Below are positions 55,785 through 62,872 of a stretch of 64,000 nt of DNA, piece after piece (positions within the stretch are counted from its first letter, which is position 1; the number at the start of each line of letters is the position of its first letter). Origin of the DNA: Pectobacterium wasabiae CFBP 3304 (GTDB lineage Bacteria > Pseudomonadota > Gammaproteobacteria > Enterobacterales > Enterobacteriaceae); contig NZ_CP015750.1 in the NCBI RefSeq assembly GCF_001742185.1, positions 2,604,001 to 2,668,000 of the forward strand, given 5' to 3'. The translations under genes were made by a program, and so were the position numbers. The notes under the pieces are model-generated. The model was not told where the DNA came from, ran no database searches, and worked only from the letters and a program-made list of their open reading frames with translations.

Positions 55785-56901
55785 GTTCTGCACTCCCTTG
55801 TTCGGTCAGATAGATTTTTCCCATACGCATGGCGGCCAATGGCGTCAGTAACTGGTCAGCCTGCAAACAGTTGTTTTCCGCATCGGTAAATCGTATTGGT
55901 TGTTTGCGGAGATCGAAGATCGTCAGGTCGGCGTCATAACCGACGATAAGCTGACCTTTACACTCCAGATGCAGGGCGGCGGCGGCATTGTTGGTCACGC
56001 AGGCAATCACCTGTGGCAGTGATAGGCCGATGGCGAGGAATTTGGACATCACGTTTGCAAGCGTTCGCACTGGGCCATCGATGCGATTGCGACAGTAAAT
56101 ATCGGAACTGATGGTTTGTGGCAAAATCCCCAAAGCAATCGCCTGCTGCGCCACGGCAAAGCTGAAACTGGCGCTGCCATGTCCGACATCCAGCCGCACA
56201 CCGCGCGCAATCGCACGCGCCACCGATGCTCGCAGCTCACCGCTAGGGGTGAGAATACGATTCGGTTTGCCGTTATAGCAGTGAGTAATGATGTCCCCTG
56301 TGGTTAGCAGATCGGCAATTTCATCAAGGTTCGGCGGGTTGTTACCAATGTGTACCATTAATGGTAGTTCGCCGTTTGCTTTCTGAATTTCCTTTGCGCG
56401 CTCCAGAGGCGCGATACCGTTCTCGCCGACCACGCTACTGCTCATACGTGCTTTCAGGCCGACAATAAAATGGGGGTGACGCTTCACCGCGTTGCGCACA
56501 GCCTCGGCATCAATATTTGCCATATTGGCCAGTTCATTCTGTGCGATAAGCCCTACGCGAGAGATATTCAGCAGCGCGTATACCTCAGTCACTGCCTGGC
56601 GGGTAACGGTGTAAAAATCATCCACGTCATCAGCGCCGGTGCTGCCGGCATCAATCACTGTGGTTACACCTGTGGCGATCCCCACACTGTCTGGCTGGTC
56701 ATGGTAGATAGGGGAGTGCGGGTAGCAGTGCACATGGGAATCGATCCAACCGGCACTCACGTAGTGCGCTGCGTGCAGGTCGATGGTTTTGAGTGCTGGG
56801 CCGTGGATCTCTCCCAATGCGACGATTTTCCCCGATTTGATGGCAATATCCGTTACTGTGTCGTCAGCCAAACGTGCCCGGCGCAGGAGTAAATCAAACA
56901 T
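55768..56901 (-). CDS. Amidohydrolase/deacetylase-family metallohydrolase
   Basis: A 377-residue amidohydrolase-superfamily enzyme. Metal-binding HxH is in DSHVHCYPHSP, a candidate carboxylated lysine in VGLKARMSS, further histidines in LMVHIGNN and ITHCYNG, and the catalytic aspartate region in TISSDIYCRN. It resembles the Atu3266/EF0837-type deacetylases. In this operon it may deacetylate or hydrolyse an N-acylated amino-sugar acid before the DgaE/DgaF steps (inference). It overlaps the DgaE-like gene by 17 bases. Confidence 0.83.
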   Translation of the reverse strand: MFDLLLRRARLADDTVTDIAIKSGKIVALGEIHGPALKTIDLHAAHYVSAGWIDSHVHCYPHSPIYHDQPDSVGIATGVTTVIDAGSTGADDVDDFYTVTRQAVTEVYALLNISRVGLIAQNELANMANIDAEAVRNAVKRHPHFIVGLKARMSSSVVGENGIAPLERAKEIQKANGELPLMVHIGNNPPNLDEIADLLTTGDIITHCYNGKPNRILTPSGELRASVARAIARGVRLDVGHGSASFSFAVAQQAIALGILPQTISSDIYCRNRIDGPVRTLANVMSKFLAIGLSLPQVIACVTNNAAAALHLECKGQLIVGYDADLTIFDLRKQPIRFTDAENNCLQADQLLTPLAAMRMGKIYLTEQGSAEHAFDL

Positions 56902-56943
56902 ACATATCTCCAGTGGTAACGGGCACCTCAGTGCCCGTGTGTG

Positions 56944-57585
56944 TCAGAGGGCGATTGGGAAGAGGGAGCCCAGCAGCATCGCTCCCAAGATCGCGCCTCC
57001 GGTGATCGGCTTTTGCCAGAGATAGAACAGTAGTGCGCCGACTAAAGAACCGATGCCGATTGGAATTGAAGCCGTCATCGCGCTGAGAATGATCAATGGG
57101 CCAAGGAAGCGACCAGAGGCGTTACCCGCGCCCATCATCACGTCTGCACCGTAGGTGGAGTCGCTTTGGTTGATAGTAAATTTACGAGCCAGAATAATCA
57201 GGTAGCCAATCGCCAAACCGATCACCAGACCTGTCGCCAGAGAAGCAACAAAGTTCGCTACCGGAAACACAAACCCCGCACCAAGCAGTAGTGCTGGAAC
57301 GCCGAGACCCACGCCGGTCTGGATTGCGCCGCCGATATCGAGGATCCCCACCAGCGAACCTTCAATAATACGGGCGAACAGGAAGCTGGCCCCGAACGCT
57401 GCTACCGCACCGTAGACACCGGTATCCATCCCGGCTCGTAGCATTGATACGAACGCGACTTCGTTAAACGCGCCAATACCGTACAGGTAATACATATGTG
57501 TTCCGGCGAAGACGCCGGAAGAGAGCAGGCCGACGAAAATTGGGAATGACCAGTCGGCGTACCAAAAGCCTTTATTCTGTTCCAT
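56944..57585 (-). CDS. DUF4310 membrane protein
   Basis: A 213-residue polytopic protein with about six hydrophobic stretches, beginning EQNKGFWYADWSFPIFVGLLSSGVFAGTHMYYLYG and ending GGAILGAMLLGSLFPIAL. It fits the DUF4310 family, always found beside DUF4311. The two probably make the transmembrane part of a transporter. It lies 9 bases after the DUF4311 gene. The substrate is unknown, but the operon suggests an amino-sugar acid or its conjugate. Confidence 0.8.
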   Translation of the reverse strand: MEQNKGFWYADWSFPIFVGLLSSGVFAGTHMYYLYGIGAFNEVAFVSMLRAGMDTGVYGAVAAFGASFLFARIIEGSLVGILDIGGAIQTGVGLGVPALLLGAGFVFPVANFVASLATGLVIGLAIGYLIILARKFTINQSDSTYGADVMMGAGNASGRFLGPLIILSAMTASIPIGIGSLVGALLFYLWQKPITGGAILGAMLLGSLFPIAL

Positions 57586-57594
57586 CGTCTTTCC

Positions 57595-58371
57595 TTATTT
57601 ACCGCTGAGCGAATTGTGGATGAGCTCCAGCCAGTTCGGCGCGCTCAGGTTGAAGGAGGCGATCACTTTCAGATCGAAACCACGGAAGAAGGCGCTCAGC
57701 ACGAACAGCGCAACAATGGCTGTCATCATCACTTTAGTAACGCGGTTCCAGCCGCTTTCTTCCACACCTTTACCAATCAGAATACCCAGAACCAGTCCCG
57801 GTACGGCGTTCCCCATAATCAGTTGTGCTGAACCACCGAAAACGGTAGCCCAGAAGCCGGATTTTTTGCCTGCGTCAATTGCCGCTAGCCAGAAGATCAC
57901 TGGCATCACGATATTCACCAGTAGATTGGCTGCGGGAACCAGCACCTTAACGGCGGTCACCTGTAGCGCTGCGGGTACGGAAGAGGCGGTCAGATTAAGG
58001 AAAGTCACCACGATCATGCCAATCAGACCACAAGCAATGGCCATCTTTTTTGGATCGTGCAGGGTTTCGCCAACATTGCGGTTTTTCACCATCAACGCCG
58101 CCGCGCCCCAGTTTGGGATAATGCGGTGGTCAACATCCTGAGTGAAAGAACCTGCCGCAACGGAGGATGCCCAGGCGTTAAAAAAGAAGCCCAGGCCGAA
58201 GGAGAAATGTGACGCCGGATCCCCTTCACAAGAGTTCAGTTCGCCCAGTGTACGAAATGCGCCCATTCCCTGAGTGGTCGGCGCATGAAACATGCGTGCA
58301 GCCCCTGCACCAACGCCGACGCCAACCAGGCCGCCAATGATGAGCGATTTTATTAGTATGATTAAGAACAT
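57595..58371 (-). CDS. DUF4311 membrane protein
   Basis: A 258-residue polytopic protein (about seven hydrophobic stretches) starting MFLIILIKSLIIGGLVGVGVGAGAARMFHAP, with GMGAFRTLGELNSCEGDPASHFSFGLGFFFNAW in the first loop. This is a DUF4311-type protein, partner of DUF4310. A conserved-looking Cys-Glu-Gly-Asp loop may face the substrate path. It follows the DUF4312 gene after 66 bases. Confidence 0.8.
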   Translation of the reverse strand: MFLIILIKSLIIGGLVGVGVGAGAARMFHAPTTQGMGAFRTLGELNSCEGDPASHFSFGLGFFFNAWASSVAAGSFTQDVDHRIIPNWGAAALMVKNRNVGETLHDPKKMAIACGLIGMIVVTFLNLTASSVPAALQVTAVKVLVPAANLLVNIVMPVIFWLAAIDAGKKSGFWATVFGGSAQLIMGNAVPGLVLGILIGKGVEESGWNRVTKVMMTAIVALFVLSAFFRGFDLKVIASFNLSAPNWLELIHNSLSGK

Positions 58372-58437
58372 CAGTCAGCCCTCTTCTATCTTGTAAATCC
58401 GCCCTCTAAGGGGGCGAAGAACTGGATATGCGTTGAG

Positions 58438-58734
58438 TTATGTCGTGACAAAATCCACTTTATCGAGATTGATGGCGGTCACGTTGACGGTAACGTCCAG
58501 CTCCACGCTGTACGTGCGTCTTTCTCGACGCAGAAAGAGGAACAAAAACGCCTCTTTACGCGCCGTTTCGTGCGCATGAACAACCTGCACATCCTGTGGT
58601 TCAATACGCAGTAAAATATGCGGTGACGCCTTCATCACCGCGGCTTGAACATGGTTCAGTGCATCGGCGAAGGCGCGCGTTTTTGCGTCACCTTTTCCCT
58701 TAACCCTGACCGTAGTGGTGAATTGTTCTTTCAT
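58438..58734 (-). CDS. DUF4312 family small protein
   Basis: A 98-residue soluble protein: KEQFTTTVRVKGKGDAKTRAFADALNHVQAAVMKASPHILLRIEPQDVQVVHAHE. This is DUF4312, which co-occurs with DUF4310, DUF4311 and SFCGS proteins. ATG 58734 lies two bases after the preceding stop codon; an in-frame start nine codons upstream would overlap that gene. The function is unknown; the size is like a PTS EIIA/EIIB subunit. Confidence 0.8.
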   Translation of the reverse strand: MKEQFTTTVRVKGKGDAKTRAFADALNHVQAAVMKASPHILLRIEPQDVQVVHAHETARKEAFLFLFLRRERRTYSVELDVTVNVTAINLDKVDFVTT

Positions 58735-58736
58735 GG

Positions 58737-59099
58737 TTATACGCCGTACTTTTTTTGCCACGCCAGTACCAGACGTTCGCCTAATTCTTCTTTATCCATA
58801 AAACCGAATCCTAGTACGTTGCAGCCTTCGTTGATGGCGGTGACACCCTCCTCAACAGAGCGCATGCCGTACTTGGCTTTGTAGCCGTACTTATTCTGTG
58901 CCGTGATAGCACCAGCGCCGCCGCTACCACAAAATGAAATGCCGAAAGTTGCGTTTTCCGCTTTCATCACATCGCCCAGCTTCATATCCGCCGCGACACC
59001 GGGTACGACAACCGCACGGCCTCCTGCTTTTTCAACACCTGCTGCCACTTTCTGGCCTTTGCCTAAACGATCGCCAATGATGACGGTAATCTGTTCCAT
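58737..59099 (-). CDS. Glycine-rich SFCGS-family protein
   Basis: A 120-residue protein with the defining motif ISFCGSGGAGAITAQNKYGYKAKYG in the middle and an N-terminal strand ITVIIGDRLGKGQKVAAGVEKAGGRAVVVPG. The invariant cysteine sits in a Gly-rich loop after a strand, as in the phosphorylatable loops of PTS EIIB proteins. That comparison is mine and is structural guesswork. It lies between the PRD protein and DUF4312. Confidence 0.82.
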   Translation of the reverse strand: MEQITVIIGDRLGKGQKVAAGVEKAGGRAVVVPGVAADMKLGDVMKAENATFGISFCGSGGAGAITAQNKYGYKAKYGMRSVEEGVTAINEGCNVLGFGFMDKEELGERLVLAWQKKYGV

Positions 59100-59109
59100 C
59101 TTCCGTTCC

Positions 59110-59430
59110 TTATAGGTTGTTTTTCGCTACTTCAAAGTGGACTGACAGCAGCCAGGCCTCTTCCTCTGGGAGGTTGCCAAATTCCTCCACCACGTCGTGA
59201 GCAAGATCCATCGACTCTGGCGAAATTTCGTCAAACAGGCTGGCGTCCACATCCGGCAGCGGTTCGCCGGTCACGGACCGATGAGCCATCGCGCGGACAT
59301 GAGAAGTCAGCATCTGTTGCTGTACTGCGTTCGGTGTGATGTCGTGGTGGCTTAGCAAGGTATAAATTTGCGCCAGCATACGCTCGGCGAGGGTTGCTGT
59401 TTGCTTCGCCCGATCTCCAACGTCGTTCAT
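59110..59430 (-). CDS. Small PRD-like domain protein
   Basis: A 106-residue protein composed of a single PRD-like domain: LAERMLAQIYTLLSHHDITPNAVQQQMLTSHVRAMAHRSVTGEPLP, ending VVEEFGNLPEEEAWLLSVHFEVAKNNL, with histidines in the positions typical of PTS regulation domains. It is the first gene of the operon. It may sense PTS phosphorylation state or be a regulatory subunit. ATG 59430 (RBS GGAG) is preferred over GTG 59448. Confidence 0.75.
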   Translation of the reverse strand: MNDVGDRAKQTATLAERMLAQIYTLLSHHDITPNAVQQQMLTSHVRAMAHRSVTGEPLPDVDASLFDEISPESMDLAHDVVEEFGNLPEEEAWLLSVHFEVAKNNL

Positions 59431-59482
59431 TACCGCTCCGTTATTCACTCGTCTTACCCCATTAATGGCCTTGGTATAAAAC

Positions 59483-59497
59483 TAACGTTTGACGTTA
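59483..59497. promoter_or_regulatory. Operator-like palindrome before the catabolic operon
   Basis: TAACGT and ACGTTA flank TTG symmetrically, 53 bases upstream of the first gene of the operon (minus strand). It may be a site for the operon's PRD regulator or another repressor. Confidence 0.4.
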
Positions 59498-59800
59498 AGA
59501 GTTTGTAGCGAGTAATTTTCCACTTCTAAGTGGAAAGGTGGATGTCTTGAGTGATCTACGCCACAGAAGTCGGCCCGGCTGGGATATCCCACGGCGAAAT
59601 ACGTATTTTATTGACTGAGATATGTGAAGAAATGCGGAAGGAAAGTGATTGGAGGTTAATTTTAACTTTTTGATTTGTCTGTGAATTATGTGTTTTGTGC
59701 TGACGGTGTCGATTTTAGGTTCGGCTCCAATGTTTGTCGCTTCTTCTATTTCCCCTATGCGATGCCGTATTCCCGAATACTGGCTGCTCAAGCTCATTTT

Positions 59801-59866
59801 TAGGAAAAACATGGGGATGAGGTTTCCGCAGGGACACCTTGCTCGTGGTGCTTTGTGTATCTCGAT
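59801..59866 (+). repeat. Palindromic repeat, copy 2
   Basis: Shares most of its length with 40392-40459, including GATGAGGTTTCCGCAGGG, ACACCT and GTGTATCTCGAT. The outer stem is degraded (CATGGGG against CTCGTGG). Confidence 0.7.
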
Positions 59867-59987
59867 GCTTAAACGATCGACATTAGTCTTTGAGCTTCTT
59901 TCTCTTTGTACCACACGCCATGTAACCCTCTCCTTTTTACCGTAATCAGCACGATAGGCGTGAATAGTCGTTGACTTTGCTTTTAAT

Positions 59988-60006
59988 GATAATGAAAATC
60001 ATTTCA
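59988..60006. promoter_or_regulatory. Fur box upstream of the fecI-like gene
   Basis: GATAATGAAAATCATTTCA matches the 19-base Fur consensus at 15 positions. It is 24 bases before the GTG start, the usual place for Fur control of an iron-uptake sigma factor. Confidence 0.7.
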
Positions 60007-60030
60007 TTGCTGTCACATTGAGCGAATGCC

Positions 60031-60555
60031 GTGAAGAGTCCTGCCGTTGCCTGCCCCCATCAGCCTGAAACCTTAAGCGTTCAGCAGATTTATTATGAGC
60101 ACCATGCTTGGTTACAGGCATGGTTGCGTCGGCGTTTGGGGTGTTCACAGCAGGCTGCCGATCTGGCACAGGATACGTTTCTACGTTTAATCTGCCAGCA
60201 TCAGACCGATCGTATTCGTGAGCCGCGTGCCTGGCTGACGACCGTGGCTCACGGGCTGATGGTGAACCACTGGCGACGCAAAGACATCGAAAATGCCTAC
60301 CTTCAGGTGCTGGCAGAGCAAGAGTTTACCTTTTCGCCCTCGTTAGAGCAGCAGGCGATGGCGGTTGATGCGTTGCTGGCCATCGAACAGATGCTATCGA
60401 CGTTGCCGGGGAAAGTGCGTCAGGCATTCCTATTGGTTCATCTTGACGGCCTGACCTACCGACAGGTGGCTGAACAATTAGCCGTTTCCGAGCGGATGGT
60501 GAAAAAATATATGGCACAGGCAATGCTGAATTGTCTATTGTGTCAGGACTTATGA
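60031..60555 (+). CDS. FecI-like ECF sigma factor
   Basis: A 174-residue extracytoplasmic-function sigma factor of the iron-starvation group. Region 2: HHAWLQAWLRRRLGCSQQAADLAQDTFLRLI, then REPRAWLTTVAHGLMVNHWRRKDIENAYL. Region 4: LPGKVRQAFLLVHLDGLTYRQVAEQLAVSERMVKKYMAQAM. Length and motifs are close to E. coli FecI. GTG start. A Fur box precedes it, and it overlaps the FecR-like gene by ATGA. No receptor gene is adjacent. Confidence 0.88.
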   Translation: MKSPAVACPHQPETLSVQQIYYEHHAWLQAWLRRRLGCSQQAADLAQDTFLRLICQHQTDRIREPRAWLTTVAHGLMVNHWRRKDIENAYLQVLAEQEFTFSPSLEQQAMAVDALLAIEQMLSTLPGKVRQAFLLVHLDGLTYRQVAEQLAVSERMVKKYMAQAMLNCLLCQDL

Positions 60556-61499
60556 TTTCCTCTATCACATCCTCTATTCCGAAAGACGTTCTTTATGCCG
60601 CCGCTGAGTGGTATGCCACGCTGTATGACGAAGACTGTTCCGAACACGATCGCCAGACATGGCAGCGTTGGTTACATCAAGATGAAGCCCATCGGCTTGC
60701 CTGGCAGCAGGTTGAACAGGTTCATGCTCGCTTCCATGCGGTAGACAGCCAATTAGCCTCTTCGGTGTTGAGCAAGCGGGGTGAAGAACGCCGACGCATA
60801 CTCAAATTGTTGGTGATTGCGAGCATGACTGGCGGCGTAGGTTTTAGCCTGCCGTGGGAAAGCTATGCTGCGGATTACCGTACCGGGAAGGGAGAAACCC
60901 GTGAGCTCAGCATCGAAACGGGGATGACCCTCTGGCTCAATACGGATTCGGCATTGAATCAGCAGGGCGACCCCGCGTTGTCTCAGCCGCTGACGTTTCA
61001 ATTGATCAAAGGTGAATTGATGCTGGACAACCAAACAGCTCATGCAGTCAGGTTGACCACCCCGCATGGCGATCTCACCGCCGCGGCGCACTCTTGCCAA
61101 TTGGCGCTACGCTATACGTCCACTCATAGCGTGCTCTCTGTTTTTCGCGGTGAGGTTTTGCTACAAACGGCAGTGCCTGCCGCGCAGCGCGTGATAGCAG
61201 GGCAGCAGGTTATTTTTACCCGTGACAAATGCAGCGAACCCGCACCCGCTGAGAGTTTCCGCCAGAGTTGGCGCAAGGGGCAACTGGTCGCGGATGGCAT
61301 GCCGCTAGGGCAGTTCATCAATGAAATTTCCCGCTATCACAATGGGTATTTTCATGTAGATTCTGCTGTTGCGAATCTACGGATTTCGGGCGTTTTTCCG
61401 CTACAAGAGACCGATCGCCTACTTGATGCAGTGACACGGACGCTACCCGTGAAGGTAACAACGCGTTTTTCCTGGTGGATTGATATCCGTCCGAGCTAA
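60552..61499 (+). CDS. FecR-like anti-sigma regulator
   Basis: A 315-residue inner-membrane regulator of the FecI-like sigma. N-terminal cytoplasmic domain EWYATLYDEDCSEHDRQTWQRWLHQDEAHRLAWQQVE; a short hydrophobic segment near residues 86-100 (LLVIASMTGGVGFSLPW). Periplasmic FecR domain GETRELSIETGMTLWLNTDSALN, QLIKGELMLD and VLSVFRGEVLLQTA. C-terminal STN-like domain LRISGVFPLQETDRLLDAVTRTLPV. It receives the signal from a TonB-dependent transducer. ATG 60552 overlaps the sigma gene stop. Confidence 0.87.
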   Translation: MISSITSSIPKDVLYAAAEWYATLYDEDCSEHDRQTWQRWLHQDEAHRLAWQQVEQVHARFHAVDSQLASSVLSKRGEERRRILKLLVIASMTGGVGFSLPWESYAADYRTGKGETRELSIETGMTLWLNTDSALNQQGDPALSQPLTFQLIKGELMLDNQTAHAVRLTTPHGDLTAAAHSCQLALRYTSTHSVLSVFRGEVLLQTAVPAAQRVIAGQQVIFTRDKCSEPAPAESFRQSWRKGQLVADGMPLGQFINEISRYHNGYFHVDSAVANLRISGVFPLQETDRLLDAVTRTLPVKVTTRFSWWIDIRPS

Positions 61500-61681
61500 A
61501 ACACTGCTGGTATTTCACCGATAAAACACCAAAAATACTCCTCGTTTGTTATCTGGTTGGTTATCACTCGCAGAATAGACATAAATCTAGCGCATATATA
61601 TCAATCTGTTGATGCCGAAAAAGGCGTAGCATACTCCACAAAGGGTATTCTCGGCGTTGCCTCTTCATACGGGATGTCATC

Positions 61682-62692
61682 ATGCAGTTACTGAACCTGA
61701 AACAAGCTCGCCTGCTGAGCTTTTTCTTTATTATGGGTGGCTTGTTTATATTGCTGCCTTTACGCCTGCTGGCCTGCTTTATTGCCGGTTTTTTGGTGTA
61801 TGAAATTGTCAATTTGCTGACCCCCTATTTTCAACGGGTCATCAGCGGTAAACGTGCCCGCTGGATTGTGGTTGCGGTGATCAGCACGCTGGTAGTCAGT
61901 TTGTTGAGTCTCTTGTTTGGCAGCTTGGTCGGATTGTTGATGCAAGAAATGAAGGATACCGCCGCGTTCAACGTGCGCATTGGCTATATCCTTAATGACA
62001 TCCAGCAGCAAATTGTTCACTACTTGCCGGGGTATCTGCCGGTCAGTATTGAAGAGCTTCAGCATGAGTTGTTGCAATGGGTTCAGGCGCACATTGTGAT
62101 GTTGCAGAACATGGGGAAAAGTTTCCTGCATGGATTTGTGACAATGCTCATCGGTATGGTGCTTGGGGCGATAGTCTCACTTTATAACGTCGATCAGGAC
62201 ACGGAAAAACCATTACTGAAAGCGGAATTGCTACGTCGGGTTTCGCTGCTGTCGGCATCGTTTCGCAATATTGTTTTTGCCCAGGTGAAAATTTCTGCGG
62301 TTAACACAGTGCTGTCTGCTATTTTTATTCTTGGTGCTCTGCCGCTGTTCGGTGTTCATCTACCGTTTGCCAAAACGCTGGTGGTGCTCACCTTTGTTTT
62401 TGGCTTGCTACCGGTTATCGGTAACCTGATTTCCAACTCGATCGTTTTTCTGTCTGGTTTATCCCTTTCGTTGCCGATCGCGTTGGTTGCACTGGTGTAT
62501 TTGATGCTGATTCACAAGTTTGAGTATTTCCTGAATGCACAAATTGTCGGGACGAGGATTAAAGCACATGCGTGGGAAATCCTATTAGCGATGTTGGTAT
62601 TTGAAGCGGCATTCGGCTTGTCTGGTGTCATTGCCGCCCCGATATACTACGCCTACCTGAAAAGTGAATTGAAAGAAGCCGCGCTGATTTAA
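61682..62692 (+). CDS. AI-2E-family (PerM-like) transporter
   Basis: A 336-residue polytopic inner-membrane protein of the AI-2E/UPF0118 family: N-terminal helix pair, large loop with amphipathic helices (MKDTAAFNVRIGYILNDIQQQIVHYLPGYLP), and the conserved C-terminal part PLFGVHLPFAKTLVVLTFVFGLLPVIGNLISN followed by HKFEYFLNAQIVGTRIKAHAWEILLAML and SGVIAAPIYYAYLKSELK. Members export varied solutes, and some are Na+/H+ antiporters. The substrate is not deducible. It stands alone, with a strong terminator after it. Confidence 0.85.
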   Translation: MQLLNLKQARLLSFFFIMGGLFILLPLRLLACFIAGFLVYEIVNLLTPYFQRVISGKRARWIVVAVISTLVVSLLSLLFGSLVGLLMQEMKDTAAFNVRIGYILNDIQQQIVHYLPGYLPVSIEELQHELLQWVQAHIVMLQNMGKSFLHGFVTMLIGMVLGAIVSLYNVDQDTEKPLLKAELLRRVSLLSASFRNIVFAQVKISAVNTVLSAIFILGALPLFGVHLPFAKTLVVLTFVFGLLPVIGNLISNSIVFLSGLSLSLPIALVALVYLMLIHKFEYFLNAQIVGTRIKAHAWEILLAMLVFEAAFGLSGVIAAPIYYAYLKSELKEAALI

Positions 62693-62767
62693 CCCTGCAT
62701 TTCGGCAGGTGATTGAGACGATCGCCTGCTATGTCTTGCTCACTTAGCTAATCAAAAAACCAAAATG

Positions 62768-62802
62768 AATCAGCCCAATACAAGATTGGGCTGATTGTTT
62801 TT
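62768..62802 (+). terminator. Intrinsic terminator after the AI-2E-family gene
   Basis: A perfect 12-bp stem AATCAGCCCAAT/ATTGGGCTGATT with loop ACAAG, followed by GTTTTT. Confidence 0.85.
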
Positions 62803-62826
62803 AAGTGATGGCCGCTTTTAACTGAT

Positions 62827-62855
62827 GGCGGTTTTTAATAACCGCCTGTTTTCAA
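62827..62855. terminator. Second hairpin in the convergent region
   Basis: GGCGGT and ACCGCC enclose TTTTAATA, followed by TGTTTTC on the plus strand. It lies between two convergent genes and may be a back-up terminator. Confidence 0.4.
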
Positions 62856-62872
62856 TCGATGACGGGTTCCAA

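Larger units (their letters stand above)
59431..60030. other. Divergent spacer between the catabolic operon and the fecI-like gene
   Basis: 600 bases with no supportable gene. From left to right: operator-like TAACGT-TTG-ACGTTA at 59483-59497, a hairpin TTTCCACTTCTAAGTGGAAA at about 59517-59536, repeat copy 2 at 59801-59866, and a Fur box at 59988-60006. The frame 59495-59914 (minus) runs through the repeat and is rejected. Confidence 0.5.

Noticed and set aside
59495..59914. A 139-residue minus-strand ORF
   Set aside because: It overlaps the palindromic repeat copy and the operator-like region, and its composition is not protein-like.
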